From positions 248,793 through 312,792 of the forward strand of contig CACRXP010000683.1 in the NCBI GenBank assembly GCA_902702965.1: 64,000 nucleotides of DNA. The letters run 5' to 3'. The position numbers and the translations under genes were made by a program. Origin of the DNA: Spirometra erinaceieuropaei (Eukaryota; Platyhelminthes; Cestoda; Diphyllobothriidea; Diphyllobothriidae). The notes under the pieces were generated by a model. It worked only from the letters and a program-made list of their open reading frames with translations, was not told where the DNA came from and ran no database searches. Below, piece after piece: positions 46,042 to 58,477 of the stretch (position 1 is the first letter of the stretch; each line of letters opens with the position of its first letter).

Positions 46042-46105
46042 CATTAGCGTGTGGCGGCACGCCCAAGGCGCAGGCTCCACGCCACGCCATCCGCCAGCGC
46101 AAAAT
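46042..46105 (+). repeat. Partial copy of the 35385-35650 repeat
   Basis: GCGTGTGGCGGCACGCCCAAG then GCGCAGGCTCCAC, CACGCCATCCGCCAGCGC aligns with 35388-35440. Similarity ends at about 46105. It begins two bases after the TA of LTIR copy H, so either H inserted into or beside it, or the repeat is truncated by that event. Confidence 0.6.
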
Positions 46106-48895
46106 CCCCACTTTAGAGAACTGGCCGACTCGAAAACGGTAACTGGTGCATGGAAGAGGAGGCAAGCATGATCTCGTTCCTGTTGAGTTTATTTCCAAAA
46201 TGACGTCTTCATCACACTCCTTAATATGCAAAATCTGATGTATTGAAGTATATCACGGTGCATCAAAAATTCGTATCTTTGACGTTTGCCAAATAATAGG
46301 ACAATTTGGCCTCTACAGGACGTAGGGTCAGTATGCAATGGTTTTCAATAAAAGTAGCCTCGAAAACATGAGATACGAGCCCCCTGATTTAGAGAAATCT
46401 GGTACACCGCCTAGAAGGCAGGTCTTAGCAGCACGCGTGGAACTGTTGTTTTTCTTTGCTTCCCACTTATTCCGAGCCCACCTGCGATCTTCTTGACATT
46501 GCTTTATTAGCAAACCTAAATGAGTGAGGGTGAAGAAGGCATGATGAATGCTGGGCAGATCTGTTACCACCATAATATGATTTATGCACAAACCACCATC
46601 CTGAGCCAATAATGCGGTGCAGCACGAGGTAGACATCGTCGTTCTCAACGGTCGAACTTATTTGATGATTCCTGCTTAATATGAAACTCTATTTTCGGTA
46701 TCACTCAAGTAACCATTATTTTCGACACCTGCGGACTACTATCTCTAACTTGTAGAAGCATTCTATTCCTTCTAGGTGTGCCTCGGAACATGAGTTTTCC
46801 TCGTTGCGTATTATCGAGCGCATTTTGTTTACTGTACCTTGATTTTCCTATCGCCACACTGACGTCTTCGTTCTACTATGTTTATTAAACTGTTTTAGTC
46901 CATTTTGGCATCACAAATAATCTATTTGTCTGCGCTAGGCGATTTAGGCAACACGTTACTTCCAAAGGCAGTTTTTCGCTGCATTCGGCCGCCTTGCTTG
47001 GAGCCAATCAAAGACATAAGCTTTTTTGACATTTCCAAGGTGCTCGCGCGCAGGTTAAAAATCGAACCTGACCCTTAGCCCGGGAATGCCATTCATTTCT
47101 GAGGACAACTCATTTTGGCCTATCTGCTTTTCTACCGTAAATTCAAGCAAGCGGTTTATTTTCTTTTGCAATGACATGGACTTATCGAGGTCATATTTGG
47201 AACAGTACGCTGTTTATTAACAGCAAATTTTTCGTGAGAGCTTTTTAAAGAAGTCGAAGGTGCATTATGCACCGAACTTCAAGAACCGTCTACAGCACGT
47301 TTTCTTGTAAACTTCAAACAAAAACATCCCGCATTCCAGGTTGTACGACTACACAGGGCGGGAAAACGGATTTTTAAATGAACATTGTGCAAAGTGAACT
47401 CGGGAGCATTCGCCTTTCATCTGACGTTCTCTTAAACTTGTGAAACTAAAATTTTTTTCTAGAAACTAGCGTAACGAAATCCTTTTTTATTTAGTTAAGA
47501 TCTTTATTTGAATATTACACGGCAGAACTGAGCAGGAGGAAGCATGAATAAAACTAAAAGAATATCGTCTTCTTTATGTGAAACTATTTAAGGAAAATTT
47601 TAGGAGACGATAACTGCTAAAACAATAAATGCAAACTGTCCTCTGGTAATCCTCTAACATGATTGTTTGCAATTAGCGCCTTTAGTTGCCATTTATATTT
47701 ACATTCGCTGTTTGTCTGCAGTCCAGCATTTCGCATCTTAAGGTTTTGGGTGGTTACAATCAGGTGTATTTTAACAGTTCACAACAAGAGACTACATCCT
47801 TGGTAAGGCAAAAGAGGCCACATGAATATCAAACACGACTTTCTTCAGGGGCACCATTTGCGGTCGCAAACATGCTTGATAGAGCAAGATTTTGCATGGG
47901 TTCTGCTGTTTTCAAAATAAGTCCGTCATAATAAAATAATTGGATGAAATTGTTGTTCATTCTGCATTTTTACCGTAAATCTACATGTCTTTTTAACTAA
48001 ATCCTACCTCTCGGACTGTCCTTATAAAATCTGCGTATACCAAAGCACTCTATCTCGCCCTGGGAAGTCACTGCGGGAGACAGCATGTCTTAAGTTGAAT
48101 GGGCTGCTCTATCCAGAATTCGACCGGTAAACTGTTTGACAGCTTTGAAATATTGTTATATTATTGTGTTGAATAAAGTGACATAAAAAACCCTAACAGC
48201 AGAGGAGAGCAATCGGAGGAATCGCTTTAAAATAAACAACTCTCTCTTTCTTACTTTACTAAAAAAGGCTCTGCTAATTTTATAACAAGCCCTTCGAGTA
48301 CTCTCTTATACTGCCGGTGTTTTATGGCACTTTAGTCAATATTATAATACAACGACATGTTGAAACGACCAAACAATCTCCTGGCTGTATTCTGGATGCC
48401 ATTTGTCATCGCCTGCATTCTGAACTAATTTCTGCAAAGTCTCCCTGTCCCGTGTGCTGTAACTTATCTCTTACTGTAACTCGGCATAACAACATTCCGT
48501 ATTGCCATTCCCGGCGCGTTATCTTACGCGCGAAAGGGTAAAAATACAAAGGCTAGGACTCAGATTGTCGCCTAAACATTCGTTCCTCTTGGGCAAAGTT
48601 TTTTGACTCTTGAATAGGTTATCTACTTGTTTTCTGTCCGCAGTGAATAAATCGCACTTTTTCTGGAAGTTGTAAAGAGACAAATTAAAAATTAAGCAAA
48701 TTCGTCTCTTTCTCTGTCTCTCTTATAGTAATAGGTACTGTGAACTGATTCATAAACGGAAGACGTCTTTATTAATTGCAGAGGATATGCGCTCAGATAA
48801 CAATATATGTATTTATATAGATATTACTTGCAATACCGTGCATACGATATCTAATAACAGTTTTAAGCAATGTCGACTGCACGTTTTTACATCTA
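46106..48895. other. No assignable feature
   Basis: Frames are at most 106 codons. One 81-codon frame at 47686-47931 (+) follows a pyrimidine-rich TGTTTGTCTGCAG that looks like a 3' splice site, but no matching donor or known domain is visible. Confidence 0.35.
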
Positions 48896-49884
48896 CAGTA
48901 AGTGGGTTAACTCAAGAAATGTCAACCTAAATTCCGAAATACGCTTTCGTTTCGAACGGATTACTTAAGAAGCGCTGCAAAAATAATAATCATGCAGTGT
49001 AATGCGGTAAGAAAAATGTTACTTTAGGATGCCGGCTCTCGAATGAACTCCTTTTCTGCGCCATGCAAAAACAATGCTCTGTAAACAATGACTACTTACG
49101 TAGCATGCATTTGACTGATTGATTTTCGATGTCTTTTACAAGTAAATTGTATTTTATAGAACGCATTCATAAAATGGTCTTTCTCTTGCTCATTCGGTAT
49201 AAAATAACGTCTTTTAGTTTTATACTCGAAAAAAGGGTACAATTTGGTTTTAAAAAGTTTCTCATTTAGAGATTTTTTGCTACCTTGACATGGCCGTTTA
49301 TAATACGTCACGTCTTTGCATTTACCAATGTGGCATGCAAACTTAAAAATATAAGTCTAATCTACTGTCAGATTTTATGAACCCCATATAGTCTCCTCTT
49401 AATAACGTAGAGAAATGTAAGATTTTCGTACGCGAAAAATACGCATCTCCCAGTTTAGAAATCCTGGGTGCAATTATAACGGCAGGTCACAGTTCAAAAT
49501 TATTCAGCGATTATAAAAGTTTGAAAAACTGAATTATTTCCTTCCGTCGAGCTTAACATTGGTAAACAACGTTATTCCCTGCCGAATAAGCTGAATACTG
49601 TATATGTATATGCATTCTTTCCGCAAAATTTAATTGGCTTGTAAAGCGCATTAAAAATCAATGAGGAAAATGCATGCTATGTTTGTAGTCATTGTTTACA
49701 GGGTATGGTTTCGGCATGCAGCAGAAAAAAATATTATTCGAAAGCCAGCATCCTAAAGTAACAGATTTATTAAAGAATAACACTGCAAGATGGTTAGTTT
49801 CATTACCCTACCTAACTTACCTTTACGAAACAAAAACGCATTTCGGACGTTAAGTTGACATTTCATGGGTTAGCCCTCCTCCTG
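48896..49884 (-). mobile_element. LTIR element, copy I (complete)
   Basis: 989 bp, bounded by TA at 48894-48895 and 49885-49886. It begins CAGTAAGTGGGTTAACTCAAG and ends GGGTTAGCCCTCCTCCTG. Both arms and the centre (CCAATGTGGCATGCAAACTT near 49325) align over their full length with copy F. Non-coding. Confidence 0.9.
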
Positions 49885-50725
49885 TAGATGGCAGTAGTAG
49901 ACTAGCTGACCTTAATGATTCAGCGGATCATAAGATAACTGTCGATATTCTCTCATAGCTTGTTCAACATTGAAACTGCCAATTTTAATCTCGTGCAATA
50001 GCTTTACGGGATGACGAATTTATCTGTCTCCATATTTCGAATTTTACCCATCCATCTCTGAAATAATTTGTGTATTTTGCATACAAAAATACGTATTTGT
50101 GCGTCTAATACGTCTCCCTTCCTGTATACTGACATTATTTTACGGAATTATTGATGACGTTGGGAATATTAATCCAGGATGGTATTTTGGGCTCTTTTAT
50201 GGCGCATTTTGTCCTTAAGTTTCAAAGTTACGGAATAGGATTTTTCGCCCACAAACAGTCTCCAGTACTAATGTTAAGTGCGCTAAACGTTCTTCCTTTG
50301 TACGTTTTTTGCATGTTCTGCGATGTGTAAGCAACGTCAACATGCATATAAATATAATGTTACGAGATTGTTATTCCAAGCTATTCACAAACCAAAATTG
50401 AAGTTATACCTTAAACGTAAACCTCATATTCACAAATCCCATTGCAAAAATGGCCATTTGTCAGGTTATCAGTGCTTAAATGCTGAACTTCGAAAGACTG
50501 CAAAAAAAATTTTTAAACCCCCCACCATCAAAGAAGAAGTGGGGTTTGTGTCCGTGCGTTCTTTTTCGCAGATTGTTTTTGTCAACAAATGTGCTTCCCC
50601 ACAAGCCAGTGTGTCCGCAAGCATAAAATATGTATGTGATATTGTCTTCTATCCAGTACCTCAACCGTAGTTACGGTACTGAGTAGAAGACAATATCAGG
50701 AAATATCGAAGATGTTTGGAATGAA
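49885..50725. other. No assignable feature
   Basis: A 115-codon frame at 50323-50670 (+) is lysine/histidine-rich and unrecognised. A short inverted repeat (AGACAATATCA..., 50637-50700) lies at its end. Confidence 0.35.
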
Positions 50726-51716
50726 CAGAAAGTGAACTTACTCATGAAATCTCAACAGAAATTCCGAAATGCGTTTCCATTTCAAAAGGATTAATTAAAT
50801 AAGGTTGCAAAAGAAATCAATGTGTGAAATATTTCTGTAACAACTAGGTTATCCCAGGACGCCGGCTTTTAAACAAACGTCTTTTCGGCTGCATCCAAAA
50901 ACCATACTTTGTGAAAGTAACTACTTAATAACATGCATCTCTTCAATAATTTTCAAGATCCTTAAAAGTGCAACGATATTTGATGGAAACAATGCATAAA
51001 CATGTTCATTCTTTTGTTCACTCAGTAGAAAATTCCGTCTTTTTTCAATTCCACACTCAAACGAAGGGTATAATGTAGTTTTATGAATATTTTTCAATTT
51101 ACCATATGACTTTCAACCCGGCCTGTCGTTGCACCTGCATTTGGGGCTCTCAAACTACGAGCCTTATAATTTCCGCGTACCGAAAATCATATATTAGTCT
51201 TCCGCATTAAGCGAAGACCATATAGAATTTATAAAATTAAACAGTGGATTTGAACCAATTTGTTACCTTTTCACGCCACAATGGTAAATGCAGAGACATG
51301 CCGTTTTATGAAGGGCCATTTCACGGTATTAAAAAATCTCAGAATTAAAAACCCTTTAGAACAACAGTATAGTCTTCCTTTAAATGTTAAATTGAAAGAA
51401 GACAGAACTGTTTACTGAATTAGCAAAAGAATGATTATTTGTATGCATGTTTTGCATTAAATTTAATCGAATCTTTAAGGAGATCGACAATTATTTGAAA
51501 AAATGCATGCTACGTAGGTATTTACTTTTTACGGAGTATGGTTTTTGAATGCAGCCGAAAAGGCGTTTGTTTGAAAGTCGGCGCCCTGGGATAACTGAAT
51601 TATTATAGAAATATGTTACACGATGATTATTTTTACAACCCTACTTAATTTATCTTTTTGAAGTGGAAACGCATTTCGGAATTTTTACGAGATTTCATGA
51701 ATTAGCCCACCTACTA
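50726..51716 (+). mobile_element. LTIR element, copy J (complete)
   Basis: The left end (CAGAAAGTGAACTTACTCATG) and right end (GAATTAGCCCACCTACTA, then TA at 51717) bracket 991 bp. The centre near 51113-51310 (CAACCCGGCCTGTCGTTGCAC, CGCCACAATGGTAAATGCAG) is inverted relative to copies F, H and I, so this copy lies in the opposite orientation. Confidence 0.9.
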
Positions 51717-53190
51717 TACATTTATACAGGATTTGAGACCGAGCATCCTGCGTAGTTGACAACCACATTTGCATATGTGCGCAATTTCCTGCGGTTAATA
51801 TAACCAAGAACGTAATCTTGATTGAACGGCTGCCTTTAAACAGGGGCTTTAATTTGTTTTGCTACCATCAGATATTTAAACTGACGCGGGTATGACGAGA
51901 ATATGCTCGCCAGCAAAGTCTCTGAGATTGCCTCATAATTGAATAATAAGTGAAGATGTGTTATTATGTTAGAAAAAATCGTCTCAGGATTTTTCGTTTT
52001 TTCTCCAGGCAAAAACTGTAGTCACGTTTTAACATATAACAATGTGGTAGTCAATGAAACAGTGTATTTGCTGGGAGATCACTTGTTTAGGCGAGCTTCT
52101 TATTCAGATTTAACTTCGCAACCAGCTAAATGTACGTTAGCGTCCGCGAAAAGGAATCTCCTAGCAGTTTCATCAACAAACATGGCGGAACTTTTTAGCA
52201 GTCTGCGCTGAATGGTCCACCTTTCATGTATTCGTCGCAGAGGCGACTGGAATTCGGCAACAAGTATTTGCAGGTGGAAACCTCAAACTAAATTTTGTCA
52301 TTGAGTTTGACCAGCCATTAAGTCTGTTGGCAAAATATAAACAAAAATGAAATGCTTTCCCATTAAGGTCCCAAATAATAATCACTGGATTTAAAGATGC
52401 ATGCATCATAGGATGTTTTTTAAGCTGATTTCTATTTTCTGATGCAAATTACTGCCCATAAGTCCGTTTGCTTCGTCTAGCCCCGGCATTTTCGAAAAAA
52501 TTGATCTCATTTCCACAAAAAATGTACAACTAGTTCACTCGATTTCTTTATTTTTTGTTATATTACGCCCTCCTAATTGAGAGAACATCAGAGAGGGAGG
52601 AATTTCAAGCCTAGTAATCGTGGTAAACTAACCAGTGCTTGAAGATAGCATCGGATATGCCTCTTAGCCACGCGATGTGAGGCTGCGTAAGGGCAATATA
52701 GGAAATACAAACAGGGGAAGTTCACTAATTAGGTAAGCGAGACATAAGGATATGTCTGGGGAAGTTACGGACAATAAAGTCTAATTAACGCTCCAAGAAC
52801 AACACTGCAGTGCAAAATTAATTAACTAGCTTTTCTGTCTGGAAAAGAGTGGTATAATTCATATTGCCGTGACCATAGATGAAGGCGGTAGACCTTCCGA
52901 ATCCACGTGGTAGAAGTGGTTTGTACCTTGCGCCAGATACCTATTGAGTAGTCTTTTGAAATTTGATGATCACACATTTTGCCCATTTGTTTTTGAATCT
53001 CAAGGAAACCCTCGGGCCAAGTGCTCAACCGCTCACTCCGCCCGATGCACCTCTAGTCTGCCCGTCGTTACCGAAAATGTTTACCGTATGATCCACAGCA
53101 GAGTGGGTGCAAAATGAATGACTTTCGCGGGACTTACTTTATAATGATGGCAGATTTTCGCCGTATCTACCCCACTCCCTCTTCCGTCTC
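51717..53190. other. No assignable feature
   Basis: Short frames only (up to 81 codons at 51966-52211). Nothing recognised. Confidence 0.4.
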
Positions 53191-53395
53191 GGCCCTATGT
53201 CAAGGTAGAGTCAAGGTGACTTGGGGACAAGGTCGCGGGCAGCGGCCAATAGAGGTAAACGGCCATCTGTGTGTGCGGCAACGACACACACACATGACCT
53301 GGTACCAATTCAACACACCAGCTCTTCACGTAAAGGGGCCGAGCGGTCCGGATCCCAGATGTGTTAGAGCGTCGTGGAGACAGTTGCATTCGTAG
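53191..53395 (+). repeat. G+C-rich segment, probable interspersed repeat
   Basis: A sharp G+C-rich island (AGGTAGAGTCAAGGTGACTTG to GAGCGTCGTGGAGACAGTTG) with an (AC)n run at 53285-53296 inside A+T-rich flanks. The boundary contrast and simple-repeat core suggest a mobile repeat. No second copy is present here to prove it. Confidence 0.35.
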
Positions 53396-56300
53396 TCACA
53401 ATTATACATATTATGTGTTGGGGAAGTTTGCTATTTTATCTGTCATTGCTTTAACCCTTTACAACAATGAAAGACCGCGGGCTGCGAACTCTAGGAAAAT
53501 GTTTGGTCATTTAAACTGTTCACTATCAGATTGTGAAGTCAATCTGGAACGGCTGTCCCTCATTAGAATGCCTATAAATGTGAGTACTGTCTGCAGCATG
53601 ATCCAGGCTTCTACGCACAGTTCCTTGCAGCATGACGGTCCATCTATTTCAGGTGATTTGGCGAAGGCCCCTAAAGGCTCTTTGCCTGTTGGATTTGGTT
53701 CTCTGCAAAGCCTGCTACCCCCAAATCATGTGGACCTACAGGTCAATTTAAATCCACACATCTAGAACTTAAACGGTAAAAGAACATTCTTCTCGCTTCC
53801 TTCACTGCCGTTGTTCATTGATATCATCCTGCAAAAACCGCATGCTATGGGCTGCTCACCTGATCTACTTATCGTATGGAAGGATGGCGGCTGTCAGCGA
53901 AACTATGACAGCATCGTCTAGCTCTCCTACGAAGAAATGTGGCTCGAGAAATTCGCCCTGCACAATATTGCCATTGTGTGCGTGTGCGGTGGCCTCGAAA
54001 AAAATTATTTGGCGACTTTAATGCCAAACCCCAAAAAAAAGGTTTCTGGATGAGGCATTTGGCTCGACCGAATGTTATACAACTAAAGTTATTTTGAAAT
54101 AGTATTGCAACAAACAGCGTGAAGATTCGACAACGCTTCGCGGAATATAAGGTGTATTTGGATATACGTTAGACCAAGTCCTCTAAATGCCTTGAACAAA
54201 CGCAAATCGGTTTATGTTACCTTACTCAGAGGGCATCCTGTAGGGCTTACTGTGCAAAGTGTCTTTATTGAAAATCTTTTGTAGCATTTCTCAAATTTGC
54301 CGGGCAGACAACTAACGCACGTGCCCCTCCAAATTATCTACCCCTGATGTGGTTTTGTTACTACAATAAAGCGCACATGAGGTGCAAATATGTCTATCGT
54401 CTTTTAATATATTGAAGGGTATATTGTGTCAAAAGACTCCATCGCCACTAGGTCCTTGTTACAGGTAAGATTGAGTCATATTTTATTGAGACAACTATTA
54501 CCCAACAAATTGTCCTTTTAAAATCAAGTATTGTCCATGGCACTCGCATTGTCTTCAAAATATCAATTGCTTTATCCCATTTTTGCCTATATTCCCACAG
54601 TATCAACCAAAATGTGCTATTCAAATTAAGTCCTTTGTATTACGATACAGTCTGCAAAAATGCAGTAATTTACCTTTAACCGTTTGAAGTCGCTCTTAGA
54701 TGGGTTTAAAGAAAATTAAAGGCCTCCTCATCTTTTTTTCTGTGGAAAGAGCACAAAAAGGTGGGTGTGAGGAACAAAATGATAATTACTTATGTGTATA
54801 GATTAATTATCACCTTGTTGAGTGTCCAGTATAAGACCGTAATCCTCCTAAGGCGGGCGATGACGTCTAGAGGTAACGGCTTTTTTTCTCCTCCTCTTCG
54901 GTACAAGCCAAATGGCAGGGAGGAAGAGAATTTGGACCCCACAAAACTGTGAAACTATTCCTGTTTGTCAGTATACGGATTTTAAATCTTAAACTCCCAG
55001 CTTCTATGGCTAGTGCATTTGGCTTCTAAATAGCGGCCATTATGTATCTTGCAGGTGTTGGCAAGCCCACTGGGTAACCTTTGATCTACTCGTAAAAAGT
55101 TATTTCGCGCCGCCTAAAGCAGAAATTTAGCAACTGAATGAGACTAGAGCGCTTACGCCAAGTGTCATATCAGTGTATTCGATGCACAGCGGTTGGCCGA
55201 TGGGTGCCTGTCAAATCCTGCCTTATCGAGTTGAGGACAGGTGTGACTGCCGAAGACACCGACATTCCTCCGCAATGATTAAAGGCTCCTTAATATTATC
55301 GTAAAATTTATAGGTAAACCGAAAGAACTGCGTCAGTACTGACAGTCAGTAAGTCTAGGCACTGAAACAGTCATATAACCGACTAGATGCAAATGTGCGA
55401 AAACCAGACAATGATTTGAAAGAGACGGAGTGTTTTAGTGAATTTTGGGTGATTTGCAGAGCCCCGCCTTGGTCATGCATCTCGGGTTCATAGCCCGTCA
55501 AAGCAAGCAGAAGGTCCACTAAGGTGGATATGCTGCTTACTTCTGAAATTTCCTCATGATTTGTTAACGACTCCTGCGGTCCTTTCTCTCTGCCAGTGTC
55601 AGAACTGACATGCACAAACGCTTGTGGTTGCGTTGAGGGCTTATGTAAGTATCCTTTAGCATAAATTGTCCTCCTTTCCGCCTCGTAATCATCGTCATGA
55701 AGAAAGTTCAATTAGTCCTTTGAGGACGTAGACTCTGAAACCTTTACCGTCACCTATGTCTACGGTTATGGATAGCATGCAATCTGTCAGACAGATAGGC
55801 ACAACATAATGTGGTCTTTGTTCATTATTCGACCGCAAAATAAGCATATCGTTTTTCGACTCTGTTAAGGGAAATGTTATTTTGTAGGAGATTCACAAAA
55901 TCGATGATGGTTCCTGACCTGAAGAAAAAGAAGACAGTTTTTAAAATGTAACCGGACAAGAACTCTTCTCAACTTCTCACGTATGCCCTAAATTCTGATG
56001 GAAAATAGTTGCCAGTAAATTAACCGGATCGTAAACATCTGTCGTCAGAATGACCGGTAGACTTCCGCGATACCAAAATCAGATACGCAAGTACCCAACT
56101 ACACTATCTCAAATCAGCATCTTGGTTCTCAAGAGAAGTTGACGGTTTATATTTGAGATTTATTATTTTCCGGTCTTTCTGTTAAATGTTTTCCTATCGA
56201 GCCAATTTCCCAGGTGTCCATGTCAGAAAGATTACTCCATTGCATACAGTCCCTTCGTCACGGTGCAAACAAAGTAGATTTCCTGGACTTTAAAAGTATA

Positions 56301-57579
56301 CTTCGAACGAAATTTAGAAACCCGTCAGTTATCTCTGTCTGAAAATGACTTAGATTAAAAGAACTTTAATGAACAATATTTGACTTTCTGACCTTATTTT
56401 TTGATTAATTATATGTCTAACATATACACTTCATTCAGAAGGCAAGATTTTCAACATAGCAACTGTACCCCATCATTTTTTTAACATCTACGACGGTATT
56501 CAGCTCATCCTCTTGGCTGCATCGTCCCTTCCATTTTGATGCCAAAATCAGATTCTGAATGGAATTTTGTGCGAAAACACGTCAAAGACCAGGTTTTAGT
56601 CCTCCTTTACAGCGGGCTTTGGTGCCAAAGTCAAAACAAGGTGTTGAAAATGCCCGAAATGTTTGTCAGACCATCGCTTACCGCGGACAAGCAAATAATA
56701 CCGCTCGGCTTTGTGTTTCTCTCATGATATCATGACGTCGATAAGTGATATACTGCCTGTGACCCCTCCACAGTTAGGCTTCTTTGAAAACACTTGCAAT
56801 TACGTGCGGTATGTTCCACCTTTTTTTTCTCTTCCTTCTCCTAGTAACCCATATTTCTTCGATATTTCAATGTGAATATTCTTTTTTCCTATCTTCAGTG
56901 GTTTAATGTATGTCCGAGGTAGCGTACTTGTCTGTACCGTTGCCTTCGGACCATCGATACCGGATATTTCATATGAGATTATATCTTTCACATTTGTCTA
57001 GTTGTAATTCAAATGGTTTATTCAAAGTTACTTGCTTCTGTCCGTATGAGTCACCGAATTTCCATATTTTGTCCGTCGGAGACAATTAGGACAGGATATA
57101 TTAGCCAAAATCCAATCACATCATTTCGAAGCCTTCTTATCCCACCGAACTCGGTCTCCGTCATAGCTCTTGAAGAATTTCTGCTTCTACTTGGTTCTCC
57201 TGTCTCCCTGATTGTTTTATTCCTTTCTTTGATAGCAAAATTTTGTGGAATTCGAAAAATATAAAGAACTAATACCAATGGTGTACACATCCCAAAATTT
57301 CTTCGTTTTATATGTTAACACTGAATGCAACTGGGGTACGGATTCTGGAACTCTTGAGAGAGAAACCCGACAGAAAAAGTTAAGTTGGTTGACAGAATTT
57401 CAAATAATGGGGGAACCGTTATGCTTTCTGAGACATCGGCCGCCTGCGACCGCGGGCATACGTACTTCGTGCTGGTTCCGAGTTCATGCTTGTCCACCAA
57501 TCAGGAAGACTTTTTAGCGTAAACCACACTGGGGCAGCGGATTACGCAGGGGCGGACGTATGACGGTGGGTCATGAGAT
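53396..57579. other. No assignable feature over about 4.2 kb
   Basis: Some protein-like frames occur (53361-53765, +, 134 codons, with CSMIQASTHSSLQHDG; another at 55355-55711, minus). None carries a recognised domain. A broken continuation of the first (KNYLATL near 54000) might be a decayed coding segment. Confidence 0.35.
55355..55711 (-). other. Unassigned 118-codon open frame
   Basis: The frame is acidic and serine-rich (DDDYEAERRTIYAKGYLHKP, SLTNHEEISEVSSISTLVDL, LLALTGYEPEMHDQGG) and reads more like coding sequence than its neighbours. It starts at TTG immediately after an in-frame TAA. A TTTCAG acceptor about 30 bases upstream would put that TAA in frame, so it cannot define this as an exon. 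No domain recognised. Confidence 0.2.
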
Positions 57580-58477
57580 TAGGGCATCTGCCCTATCACA
57601 AGAAATATCAACTAAGATTCCAAAGCGTGTTTTCGATCAGAAGGAACTACCTTTGTTGGTTTGTAAAATAATTATCGTTCAGCCTAGTCATAAGGCGTGC
57701 CAATCAGGCCAGAATACGGTCTTTTGAATTAACTTCTTAGCGGCCGCCTGTAAGAATCATTCTCTATAGAAATGACTAATTACTTTACACCTTGCTATTG
57801 GTATTTGCTTTCCTAAAATATTTAAATCCATTCTTACACAAAGGATGCATAAAATTTTTTTACATATTTGGTTGCAAATTTTGTATATATATTAGGAGGA
57901 AAGTTATATTCAGGTTTTAAAAAATCTTTCTTTAAATTCCGAACCATATGTGCAGTTGTACTTGCTTATAGGTTTTTCCAAATCTATGCTGTATACAGCA
58001 CATGTCAGGAAAATCATGTATTACTCTATGCTATTAAGTGCTTTAGAATTATGTGGGGCTGTAGATCATGTTATCATCATTATAATGGGTATTAACAAAC
58101 GAACGAATACTATGTCTTAAGAAGACATTTCAAGGACTTACAAATTACATAACTGAAACATATTCTTCCTTCGAACACAATCTCTGACAAAAGGCGTAAT
58201 TATTAACGACATAATTACATAAACGATGGTTTTCGCAAGCTTCCATTAAATATGCCTAAGTATAAGGGCATAGAAAATCAATGGGAACAATTCGGACGCT
58301 GTATTTATTCATTTTTACCGAGCGCAGATCCCACAAGTTTCCAGCATGAGGGTGTAATCGAAATTTCTTGAAATTATGCTGCAAGGAAATCAGCATTAAA
58401 ACCATGACTTAATCGTCTTTTTCTAATTGATACATCTCTGAATCTTGGTTAAATTTCTTAAGATAGGCAAAATACTG
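57580..58477 (+). mobile_element. LTIR element, copy K (diverged)
   Basis: The left edge (AGGGCATCTGCCCTATCACA) and right edge (AGATAGGCAAAATACTG, then TA at 58478-58479) are weak. Interior blocks are clear: AAGCGTGTTTTCGATCAGAA (57624), GGCCGCCTGTAAGAATCATTC (57743), ATATTCAGGTTTTAAAAAATC (57908), AGGGCATAGAAAATCAATGGG (58266) and AAATTATGCTGCAAGGAAATC (58372). It is among the oldest copies. Confidence 0.75.

Noticed and set aside
55730..55745. TTTCAG upstream of 55711 as the acceptor of an exon carrying the 118-codon frame
   Set aside because: An in-frame TAA lies between this acceptor and the frame.
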